Below, piece by piece: positions 1 to 5,237 of a stretch of 5,237 bases of DNA. Below the pieces are notes generated by a model, which saw only the letters and a program-made list of their open reading frames with translations, had not been told where the DNA came from and did not search any database. The stretch covers positions 5,572 through 10,808 of the forward strand of contig VFMC01000145.1 of NCBI GenBank assembly GCA_006515795.1, in the 5' to 3' direction. Position numbers and translations under genes: made by a program. The DNA comes from Acidimicrobiaceae bacterium. GTDB taxonomy: Bacteria; Actinomycetota; Acidimicrobiia; Acidimicrobiales; Ilumatobacteraceae. Every line of letters starts with the position of its first letter. Position 1 is the first letter of the stretch.

Positions 1-16
1 CACGGCCGGCGAGGCG

Positions 17-1186
17 GTGTCGCCACCCCGGGCGTGGACGGTGTGGATCTCGGTGCTCGGCGTCGGGCTGCTGATCGGCCTGGCCAGCTTCGTCTACCAG
101 GTGTCGAACGGCCTCGGTGTCACCGGTCTCTCCAACACCGTTACGTGGGGCTTGTACATCGTGTCGTTCATGTTCCTCGTCGGCATCTCCGCCGGCGGCT
201 TGATCGTGGTCGCCGGTGCCGAACTTGCCGGCTCGCAGCGGTTCGAGCATCTCAACCGCCTCGCGGTCGTCTGCTCCCTAGCCGCGGTTGCGACGGCGGC
301 GGGGTCGATCCTGCCCGATCTCGGCCGGCCGCAGCGGGCCTGGAAGATGCTCGCCCAACCGCACCTCACCTCGCCATTGGTGTGGGACATGGTGGTGTTG
401 GCGATCTACCTCGCGATCGGCGCGATCGATCTCTACATCCTCACCCGCGTGCCGGTGTCGCGCAAGGCGTTGCGGGTGATGGCGATCGTCAGTCTCCCGG
501 TGGCGATCCTGGTGCACTCCGTCACGGCGTGGATCTTCGGCCTGCTCGTGGCCCGACCGTTCTGGAACACTCCGTTGCTCGCTCCTCTGTTCATCTCGTC
601 GGCGCTCGTTTCGGGCACGGCACTCGTCGTGGCCACCGCGTGGGTCGTCGAACGGGTAACCCCGTGGCGGGCGGGCGCTGAGGCGATGGTCGGCCTGCGT
701 CGACTGCTGCTGTGGTTCGTCTCGGCCGACGTGTTCTTGTTGTTCACCGAGGTGATGACGACGTTCGTCTCCGGGGAACCCGACCATCGCGAGCAACTCG
801 ACGTGCTGCTCACCGGCCGCCTCGCGCCGGTGTTCTGGTTCGAGATCATGATCGGTGTGCTGCTCCCGGTGGTTCTGCTCCTGCTTCCGTCGACGCGCAA
901 GCGGTCAGGCATGCTGATGGCAGCGGCAGTCCTGCTGATCCTCGGGGTGTTCGCGAAGCGGATCAACATCCTGTTCGCGGCCGAGTTCGAGCCGCTCGTC
1001 GGGCTCTCGCCGGGCATTCCCGGAGGGCGACCAGGACAGCTGTTCCGCCCCGACGAGGTGTACATCCCCAGCTGGGTCGAGCTCGGAATCCTCACCGGCA
1101 TGGCTGCGTTCTTCTTCGCGATCGTCACCCTCGGCGTGCAGCGAGCAGTGCTGCTCCGCCACGACGAGCCCGCGGCTGGACACTGA
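17..1186 (+). CDS. nrfD: NrfD/PsrC-family quinone-interacting membrane subunit
   Basis: Polytopic membrane protein of 389 residues. I count about ten hydrophobic helices, near residues 10-29, 42-68, 79-99, 120-143, 153-175, 186-210, 229-250, 270-290, 298-317 and 353-376. Family hallmarks are WGLYIVSFMFLVGISAGG in helix 2, the PDLGRPQRAW loop after helix 3 (residues 100-109), HSVTAW in helix 5 and FEIMIGVLLP in helix 8. Members anchor periplasmic molybdo/iron-sulfur oxidoreductases and exchange electrons with the quinone pool. At 389 aa it is longer than the 8-helix PsrC/NrfD and nearer the 10-helix DsrP/HmeB/ActC group. Catalytic and ferredoxin partners are expected to the left but are not visible. 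The GTG start at 17 is uncertain: the frame stays open to the window edge (TAGEA precedes it) and the only purine run, GAGG at 11-14, is too close. The gene may start further left. Substrate unknown; the symbol denotes the family only. Confidence 0.85.
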   Translation: MSPPRAWTVWISVLGVGLLIGLASFVYQVSNGLGVTGLSNTVTWGLYIVSFMFLVGISAGGLIVVAGAELAGSQRFEHLNRLAVVCSLAAVATAAGSILPDLGRPQRAWKMLAQPHLTSPLVWDMVVLAIYLAIGAIDLYILTRVPVSRKALRVMAIVSLPVAILVHSVTAWIFGLLVARPFWNTPLLAPLFISSALVSGTALVVATAWVVERVTPWRAGAEAMVGLRRLLLWFVSADVFLLFTEVMTTFVSGEPDHREQLDVLLTGRLAPVFWFEIMIGVLLPVVLLLLPSTRKRSGMLMAAAVLLILGVFAKRINILFAAEFEPLVGLSPGIPGGRPGQLFRPDEVYIPSWVELGILTGMAAFFFAIVTLGVQRAVLLRHDEPAAGH

Positions 1187-1214
1187 AGCGGATCGCGGTG
1201 GGGCAACGTCGAGT

Positions 1215-2513
1215 TCAGATCTCGAGGGCGTCGACCAGCGGCGTGCTCGACATCGGCACGGCGCCGGTTGCGGTGATCAGCACCTGTTCTTCCAGCTTCA
1301 CACCTTCACCCCCGCCGACCTCACCGATGTAGCTCTCGACGCACACGACCATGTTCTCCTCGAACACCCCGTCGTAACCCCAATCGGCGAAGTCGACGGC
1401 GTAGGCGACGGTCGGGCTCTCGTCGACCATGCCGGCTCCGTGGACCATCATCATGTACCTGTTGGGTACGTACTCGTCGGGAACCGCCCAGCACCGCTGC
1501 CCGAACTCCTTGAACGACAGCCCCGGCTCGATCAGCTCGATGTTCGTCAGCAGCTGCTGCTGGGCGATGTCGTACAACCGGCTCTGGTTCGCTGTCGCAG
1601 CCCTTCCAGGGCAGACGAGCGTTCGCGAGATGTCGGCGAGGTAGCCGGTGGGACCCACCATGTCGGTGTCGAACCCGACCAGGTCGCCGGCCTCGATCAC
1701 GCGGTTGCCGCACTCCTGGAACCACGGGTTCGTTCGCGGTCCCGACGACAGCAGCCGACACTCGATCCACTCGCCATCGTGGGAGATGTTCGCGTCGTGG
1801 AGGATCGCCCACAGCTGGTTCTCGGTGAGACCGGGCCGCAGCGCCTGGCGCATTCGGTCGACGCCCACGTCGCACACGTCCATCGAAAGCTGCATGCACT
1901 GGAGCTCTTGTGCGGTCTTGATCATCCGGGCCTTCTCGACCGGTTCCTGGGCGTCGAAGAGCCCGATCCCTGCGTCGGTGAGGTGACGCGCGTTCCAGGG
2001 TTCGCAGCGGTCGACGGCCAGGCGCAGGTCGGGCCCGCCGTGTTCGCGCATCAGCTCGATCACGCCACGTGCCCACAGCTCGCTCTTCTCGGCCGTGCGT
2101 GGGCCGGCCATGAAGTAGAACGCCGAGACACCGGTGCGGATCTCGTCGATGGTGTCGAGGCCTTCGCTGAGGTGTCGTGACGTTCCGTACTCGAACATCA
2201 CCACCGGACCATCGACCGGCACGAACACATAGCGCCCCGGGGCGTGCAACGTCCACACGGCCATGTTGCGCGACCCGGTGGCGTAGCGGATGTTCAGCGG
2301 GTCGCTCAGCAATGCGGCGCCGTAGTCGTGCGCTACCAGTTGTTCCCGGAGACGGGCCAACCTGTCGGTCCGGAGCGCACGCTCGTCGATCGCGGCGAGG
2401 CGAGCCGGCATGTCGATGGCCAGGTCTTGGACGTCGAAACGGTCGACCGGCCGGCGTTCGGGTCGTGGAGTCGTGGCCGATCGGCTCTGTGCTGCGTGAT
2501 GGATGCGACTCAT
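1215..2513 (-). CDS. dddP: DddP-type M24-fold protein (candidate DMSP lyase)
   Basis: 432-residue cytosolic protein with a creatinase-like N-terminal domain (about 50-190) and a pita-bread M24 domain (about 195-425). Landmarks are DPLNIRYATGSRNM (71-84), DGEWIECRLLSSGPRTNPWF (246-265) and FQECG (265-269). Likely metal ligands are D282, D284, D294, H358, E393 and E408. Their spacings (2, 10, 64, 35, 15) equal those I recall for DddP D295/D297/D307/H371/E406/E421. The DddP catalytic Asp377 and Tyr366 match D364 and Y353. M24 peptidases instead have a second His near D364 and no equivalent of D282. DddP cleaves dimethylsulfoniopropionate to dimethyl sulfide and acrylate. The ATG at 2513 is chosen for its GGGAG site 8 bases upstream and its position 2 bases after the previous stop. 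The frame reads open to 2828, but that extension is Arg-rich antisense-type sequence over the upstream gene. Alternative: another DddP-like hydrolase of unknown substrate. Fold confidence is high; the DMSP function is inferred. Confidence 0.8.
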   Translation of the reverse strand: MSRIHHAAQSRSATTPRPERRPVDRFDVQDLAIDMPARLAAIDERALRTDRLARLREQLVAHDYGAALLSDPLNIRYATGSRNMAVWTLHAPGRYVFVPVDGPVVMFEYGTSRHLSEGLDTIDEIRTGVSAFYFMAGPRTAEKSELWARGVIELMREHGGPDLRLAVDRCEPWNARHLTDAGIGLFDAQEPVEKARMIKTAQELQCMQLSMDVCDVGVDRMRQALRPGLTENQLWAILHDANISHDGEWIECRLLSSGPRTNPWFQECGNRVIEAGDLVGFDTDMVGPTGYLADISRTLVCPGRAATANQSRLYDIAQQQLLTNIELIEPGLSFKEFGQRCWAVPDEYVPNRYMMMVHGAGMVDESPTVAYAVDFADWGYDGVFEENMVVCVESYIGEVGGGEGVKLEEQVLITATGAVPMSSTPLVDALEI

Positions 2514-2515
2514 CT

Positions 2516-3442
2516 CTACTGCTCCCACGGTGGGGTCCAGTCCCCGTCGAGGCGCATGGAGAGGCCGGCATCGTCTTCGATTCGCCTGGCGACGTGGAGC
2601 TCGGCGGCGTCGGCGCCGTATCGCTCGCAAGCGAGGCCGAAGGTCGCCGTGGCTGCTGCCGTCATCGGCAGCGAGGCACCGACGTTCTCGCCGAGCTCGC
2701 CGATCAAACCGAGGTCTTTCATGCACAGCCCGAGGGAGAACGATGGGTCGTAGTGGCCGGCGAATATCGATGGTGCGTCGTGGCGCACGACGAAGCTGTC
2801 GCCGACGCTCTCCTTGATCGCGTGCCACAGCGTTCCGAGCTCAACGCCGTTGGCGAGACCGACCGCGAATCCCTCGCCGATCGAAGCGGCGGCGATGAAC
2901 CACAGCTGATTGGTGACGAGCTTCACGACGTTGCCCGTTCCGAGGCCCCCGCAGTGGATGACGAGGCCGAGGTGGGCGAGCACGGGGGTGACCCGAGCGA
3001 CCACTTCCCCGTCACCTCCGACGAACAGCGTGAGCTTGCCGTTGCGCGCGCCGTCGACCGCGCCGGTGACGGGCGAGTCGACCACCGCTACGCCGTTCGG
3101 CGCGGTGGCGGCCAGCTTGGCCACGAGCTCGATCCGGTTGGTGGTGAGATCGACCCACACGCTGCCCGCTTGCAGCGCGCCCAGCGCGCCGTCAGGACCG
3201 GCCATGACCGACTGAACGTGGTCGGGTCGAGGTAGCGAGGTGAGGAACACCTCGGCCCGCGAGGCGCAGTCGACTGCCGACTTGGCCGCCACTGCACCGG
3301 CGCTCACGATCTCGGCCAGCGCCGCTTGGTCGATGTCGAACGCAGTCACCGTGTAGCCGGCCGACACCAGCCGGCGGCACATCGGTGCGCCCATGTTGCC
3401 GAGACCGACGAAGCCGATCGATGGCAGCCGCTCGTCATTCAT
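2516..3442 (-). CDS. NAD-type beta-hydroxyacid dehydrogenase (3-hydroxyisobutyrate dehydrogenase family)
   Basis: 308-residue cytosolic oxidoreductase of the 6-phosphogluconate/3-hydroxyisobutyrate dehydrogenase family. The Rossmann GLGNMG lies at residues 13-18, and D36 at the end of the second strand favours NAD over NADP. The substrate loop DSPVTGAVDGARNGKLTLFV spans 122-141 (T126 in the usual Ser/Thr position). GTGNVVKLVTNQ follows, with catalytic-type K174 and N178, and then K242-D243 in MKDLGL. Length is normal for the family. It is the first gene of a two-gene operon: its TAG stop (2516-2518) sits two bases before the M24 ATG. The ATG at 3442 is chosen because the glycine motif then starts at residue 13. 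An in-frame TTG at 3517 would add 25 residues, but it overlaps a TTGACA -35 element and its AGGAG is one base away. The SD before 3442 is weak. Substrate is not readable from sequence; beside a DddP-like gene, 3-hydroxypropionate oxidation to malonate semialdehyde is a reasonable guess. 3-Hydroxyisobutyrate or tartronate-semialdehyde-type substrates are alternatives. Confidence 0.88.
   Translation of the reverse strand: MNDERLPSIGFVGLGNMGAPMCRRLVSAGYTVTAFDIDQAALAEIVSAGAVAAKSAVDCASRAEVFLTSLPRPDHVQSVMAGPDGALGALQAGSVWVDLTTNRIELVAKLAATAPNGVAVVDSPVTGAVDGARNGKLTLFVGGDGEVVARVTPVLAHLGLVIHCGGLGTGNVVKLVTNQLWFIAAASIGEGFAVGLANGVELGTLWHAIKESVGDSFVVRHDAPSIFAGHYDPSFSLGLCMKDLGLIGELGENVGASLPMTAAATATFGLACERYGADAAELHVARRIEDDAGLSMRLDGDWTPPWEQ
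2522..2526 (-). promoter_or_regulatory. Shine-Dalgarno site of the DddP-like gene
   Basis: Minus-strand GGGAG lies 8 bases before the ATG at 2513, inside the last codons of the upstream dehydrogenase gene. It decides the start of the M24-fold gene against the long N-terminal extension, and implies translation coupled to the dehydrogenase. Confidence 0.6.
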
Positions 3443-3489
3443 GCTGGCGACGCTGATCTTGGAGATATGACATGAACCATGGACATCGA

Positions 3490-3517
3490 AGGCTAGATGA
3501 CCGATCGAGCCTGTCAA
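3490..3517 (-). promoter_or_regulatory. Candidate sigma70-type promoter of the dehydrogenase/DddP-like operon
   Basis: On the minus strand a full-consensus TTGACA (3512-3517) is followed after 16 bases by TAGCCT (3490-3495), which keeps the three key -10 positions T1, A2 and T6. Transcription would begin near 3483, giving a leader of about 40 bases before the ATG at 3442. The local sequence is clearly more A/T-rich than the flanking genes. The -10 is weak overall, so this is a candidate only. Confidence 0.42.
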
Positions 3518-3523
3518 TCTCCT

Positions 3524-3542
3524 ATGTGCGTCATGGGCACAT
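3524..3542. promoter_or_regulatory. Candidate operator: ATGTGC-N7-GCACAT inverted repeat
   Basis: Perfect 6-bp arms (3524-3529 and 3537-3542) flank a 7-bp centre. The dyad sits just upstream of the -35 hexamer, centred about 50 bp before the predicted transcription start. That is a usual place for an activator. The core also fits a T-N11-A LysR-type box (TGC-N7-GCA). No regulator gene is in the window, and a 6-bp dyad can arise by chance. Confidence 0.35.
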
Positions 3543-3562
3543 GAGAATAATCGATACTCGTT

Positions 3563-4474
3563 TCAGGGCTGTGGGCCCAACAGCTCGAGCTCGATCTGGG
3601 CCTTCACGGGTTCGACGTGGTCCTCCTCGCAGGTGAAGCCCACGAGTGCGATGGCCAGTTCCTCACCTTGGAGCTCGCGGAGTGCGTCGAGCGCCGGTCC
3701 GGTCAAGGTTGCCGGATCCTGGCCCTGGGTGATCGCGTCGAGCCGTTCGCGAAGATCGTCATCGACCGCATCGGGATGGCTGTACTCGTGGCCTTCGGCG
3801 CGCATGCAGTCCGACCACTCAGCGAGCGCCGTGACCATCCTCGGGTCCTGCTCGATCAACTTGTCGGTCGGGTTCAGGTAGCTTCCGCTGACCTCGCTGG
3901 GGGTGAAGGTCTGCTCCGCGGCGGACCTCGTGCAGCCGCCGGTCTCGGAGAAGTCCTCGTCTTCGACGGCGCGGGCGTGGTTGCGGTCGGGGGTGTCCCC
4001 CCACAGGGCCCGGCGGAAGGCCACCTGGTCGGCGGCGGGCAAAGCCTCGAGATAGGCGTTGTTCTCGGGTCCGGCACCGAAGACGACGAGAGGCTTGTCG
4101 AACTGCGTGGTGATGCCCTTCCCGTACTGCTTCAGGTAGTCCTCGCTGGACACCCCGGCAGCCGTCTCGTCGGAGTCCATCGCCGCCTTGATCGTCACGA
4201 AGTCGAGTGCGACGTAGTCGAAGCCGGCCTCGGTCATGCACTTGGCGATCAGACCCTCGGTGTCTTCGACCCGCACCGCGAGTTCGGCCAGCGACAGCCC
4301 GAACTCTTCTGGCGACACCGGCGCCGAGCCGTTGGCCGAGCCCCCCGGCGCCGAGCCGTCGGGGGTCGACGTCGATGCGCCGGAGCCTCCCCCGCAGGCC
4401 GTCGCGGCGATGGCGAGGGCGATGCCGAGCGCTGCAGACCAACGCCGTGAATGGCGGGTTTCGAGAGGATTCAT
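3563..4474 (-). CDS. Secreted lipoprotein with two CMxxxGxxY modules, function unknown
   Basis: 303 residues. A twin-Arg-containing n-region (HSRRW) and hydrophobic segment 13-26 lead to a lipobox-like AATAC with C27 as the lipidation site. A Gly/Ser/Pro/Ala-rich linker (28-54) and an acidic soluble domain follow. Four further Cys form a pattern: C79 in KCMTEAGFDY and C223 in DCMRAEGHEY share CMxxxG, and each is followed by a lone Cys (C181, C282). This suggests two related disulfide-bonded modules. Exported actinobacterial lipoproteins of this type are known to me only as uncharacterised. The ATG at 4474 has AGGAG at 4481-4485, six bases upstream. The gene is divergent from the adaptor at 4642 and so may share its regulation and envelope location. 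It is separated by 120 bp from the dehydrogenase downstream, where a separate promoter is predicted. I cannot name a function. The low -3 hydrophobicity of the lipobox leaves some doubt about lipidation. Confidence 0.8.
   Translation of the reverse strand: MNPLETRHSRRWSAALGIALAIAATACGGGSGASTSTPDGSAPGGSANGSAPVSPEEFGLSLAELAVRVEDTEGLIAKCMTEAGFDYVALDFVTIKAAMDSDETAAGVSSEDYLKQYGKGITTQFDKPLVVFGAGPENNAYLEALPAADQVAFRRALWGDTPDRNHARAVEDEDFSETGGCTRSAAEQTFTPSEVSGSYLNPTDKLIEQDPRMVTALAEWSDCMRAEGHEYSHPDAVDDDLRERLDAITQGQDPATLTGPALDALRELQGEELAIALVGFTCEEDHVEPVKAQIELELLGPQP
4318..4359. repeat. In-frame 15-bp direct repeat in the lipoprotein linker
   Basis: CCGGCGCCGAGCCGT occurs at 4318-4332 and 4345-4359, a 27-bp period (nine codons). 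On the minus strand it encodes the two GSAP units of the Gly/Ser linker behind the lipidated Cys. Because the period is a multiple of three, slippage would change linker length without breaking the frame. Confidence 0.7.
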
Positions 4475-4480
4475 CGGGGT

Positions 4481-4485
4481 CTCCT
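4481..4485 (-). promoter_or_regulatory. Shine-Dalgarno site of the lipoprotein gene
   Basis: Minus-strand TAGGAG core (CTCCT at 4481-4485 on the plus strand) lies six bases before the ATG at 4474. It fixes this start over any other in-frame codon. Confidence 0.7.
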
Positions 4486-4507
4486 AAGAGGTCGTCGGGT
4501 GGAGCCG

Positions 4508-4561
4508 ACGGTGACACCGTGTTGCTGAACCCTTGCTGACTAGCCGCCGGGAGCCGTCAGC
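4508..4561. promoter_or_regulatory. Divergent intergenic region with small dyads and direct repeats
   Basis: The 167-bp gap 4475-4641 separates two divergent envelope genes and must hold both promoters, though I find no convincing -35/-10 pair. It contains the 13-bp palindrome ACGGTG-A-CACCGT (4508-4520). TTGCTGA occurs twice 11 bp apart (4522-4528, 4533-4539), about one helical turn. An inverted repeat GCTGAC-N15-GTCAGC lies at 4535-4540 and 4556-4561. GGAGCCGACG also occurs twice, 70 bp apart (4501-4510, 4571-4580). These could be regulator sites; none matches a motif I can name. Confidence 0.35.
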
Positions 4562-4628
4562 GGGCGTTCAGGAGCCGACGACTAAGGAGATGCCCATCGC
4601 CTCTGATCAGCACCTCGGGGCGCGACAG

Positions 4629-4634
4629 AGGAGG
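4629..4634 (+). promoter_or_regulatory. Consensus Shine-Dalgarno site of the adaptor gene
   Basis: A full AGGAGG lies 7 bases before the ATG at 4642, within a longer purine run (4627-4637). It supports this start and predicts strong translation. Confidence 0.75.
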
Positions 4635-4641
4635 AGACGCA

Positions 4642-5237
4642 ATGGACCGTCGCAAACTGGCCGCGATCGTTATCGGCGTGGTGGTGGCAACATCTGTAGG
4701 AGGCTTCGCGGCGGGATCGCGGATCACGTCCCCGGCCGAGATCGCCTCGCGCACGGCGGCTCCGCCGCCGGCGCCCATCCTGGTGCCGGTCGAGGAGCGA
4801 GTGCTGTCCACCGATGTGGTCACCCGTGGGACCGGCAGGTTCGGCTCTCCGCAAAAGCTCTCGGTGGCGACCTCGGCGCTCAAGTCGAACGCCGGGCTGA
4901 TCGCCGAGCTACCTCTCGCAGGCGCCGAACTCGTCGAGGGCGACGTCGCCGTCAGCGCCTCGGGCAGACCGATGTTCGTGCTCGTCGGCAGCCGACCGAT
5001 GTCGCGCGACCTTGGGCCCGGCCTCACCGGCGACGATGTGGGCCAACTCGAGGACTCCTTGACCAGGCTCGGTTTCGATGTCGGCCCGCCCGACGGCGTG
5101 TACGACGAAGCCACCGAAGCCGCAGTCACCGCGTGGTACTCCGAGAACGGGTTTGCACCGTTTACGGCCACAGAGGGGCAGTTGAGTGCGGTCCGCGCGC
5201 GTGAGTCCGAGCTGGCCGCGGCATCAGTCGATGTGGT
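4642..5237 (+). CDS. Membrane-anchored efflux adaptor with peptidoglycan-binding domain (partial, 3' end cut)
   Basis: 198 complete codons, open at the window end. A short MDRRK n-region and one hydrophobic segment (about 6-24) look like an uncleaved anchor or signal. A Pro-rich stretch (40-50) follows, then the first beta strands of an HlyD/MacA-like adaptor (ILVPVEERVLSTDVVTRGTG, 46-65). After GRPMFVLVGSRPMSRDLGPG comes a PG_binding_1 domain at about 129-171. It has its usual LxxLGFxxGxxDGxYDxxTxxAVxxW pattern: G144, G148, D151-G152, T158 and W165. The sequence then turns helical (TEGQLSAVRARESELAAA, 177-194), probably entering the hairpin. This layout is common in actinobacterial adaptors upstream of MacB-type ABC exporters, so ATPase and permease genes are expected to the right. 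It would sit outside the membrane, linking exporter and cell wall. The substrate cannot be inferred. The start rests on the strong AGGAGG. Confidence 0.82.
   Translation, partial: MDRRKLAAIVIGVVVATSVGGFAAGSRITSPAEIASRTAAPPPAPILVPVEERVLSTDVVTRGTGRFGSPQKLSVATSALKSNAGLIAELPLAGAELVEGDVAVSASGRPMFVLVGSRPMSRDLGPGLTGDDVGQLEDSLTRLGFDVGPPDGVYDEATEAAVTAWYSENGFAPFTATEGQLSAVRARESELAAASVDV

Noticed and set aside
433..1206. 257-codon open frame on the minus strand opposite the NrfD gene
   Set aside because: Composition is Ser/Thr/Arg-rich shadow sequence with no hydrophobic or domain pattern, while the plus strand has a clear membrane protein.
1187..1214. Bidirectional terminator between the convergent genes
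   Set aside because: The 28-bp gap has no stem of useful length and no T-tract on either strand.
2514..2828. N-terminal 105-residue extension of the M24-fold gene (start at 2828)
   Set aside because: It is Arg-rich, low-complexity sequence lying wholly over the dehydrogenase gene in another frame. DddP-length alignment and the GGGAG site support the ATG at 2513.
2177..3235. 352-codon open frame on the plus strand opposite the dehydrogenase
   Set aside because: Antisense shadow typical of high-GC genes; no recognisable domain, and it crosses the real operon junction.
3566..3578. GGGC/GCCC hairpin at the end of the lipoprotein gene
   Set aside because: Only four paired bases, within the last codons and without a T-run; too weak to call a terminator.
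3617..4450. 277-codon open frame on the plus strand opposite the lipoprotein gene
   Set aside because: Antisense to a gene with signal sequence, lipobox and strong SD; its product is a Gly/Arg/Val-rich shadow without motifs.
4533..5204. 223-codon plus-strand open frame overlapping the adaptor
   Set aside because: Out-of-frame Arg-rich shadow; the AGGAGG and the conserved PG-binding pattern belong to the frame starting at 4642.
1..5237. CRISPR array, tRNA/rRNA, insertion sequence or phage genes
   Set aside because: No regularly spaced repeats, clover-leaf or rRNA signatures, transposase or integrase motifs seen; coding density and composition are uniform.

Overview
This is a high-GC window with strong third-position G/C bias, GTG/ATG starts and purine-rich Shine-Dalgarno sites. 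It looks like an actinobacterial chromosome. A marine or aquatic Acidimicrobiia-type organism is my best guess, from the protein styles only (CMxxxG lipoprotein, peptidoglycan-binding adaptor, NrfD anchor); no marker gene settles it.

Layout: (1) 17-1186, plus strand: a 10-helix NrfD/PsrC-type quinone-interacting membrane subunit, probably the last gene of a molybdo/iron-sulfur enzyme operon lying mostly to the left. (2) It converges, with only 28 bp between stops, on a tight two-gene minus-strand operon read from about 3490 down to 1215: first a beta-hydroxyacid dehydrogenase (3-hydroxyisobutyrate dehydrogenase family, 2516-3442), then, two bases later, a DddP-type M24-fold protein (1215-2513). 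A TTGACA-type promoter and a GTGC-N7-GCAC dyad lie just upstream. (3) 3563-4474, minus strand: a secreted lipoprotein with two CMxxxGxxY modules. (4) A 167-bp divergent intergenic region with several small dyads and direct repeats. (5) 4642 to the window end, plus strand: the N-terminal part of a membrane-anchored efflux adaptor (HlyD/MacA-like) carrying a peptidoglycan-binding domain, cut by the window edge.

The most notable content is the operon at 1215-3442. The M24-fold protein keeps, with the exact spacing I recall for DddP DMSP lyases, the six metal ligands, the catalytic Asp and the substrate-pocket Tyr. It lacks the second His of the M24 peptidases. Its partner is an NAD-type beta-hydroxyacid dehydrogenase that could plausibly act on 3-hydroxypropionate, which derives from acrylate, the lyase product. 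The window may therefore hold a compact DMSP-cleavage module in an actinobacterium. That function is inference from motifs and gene order; no transporter, acrylate-processing or regulator gene is visible here.
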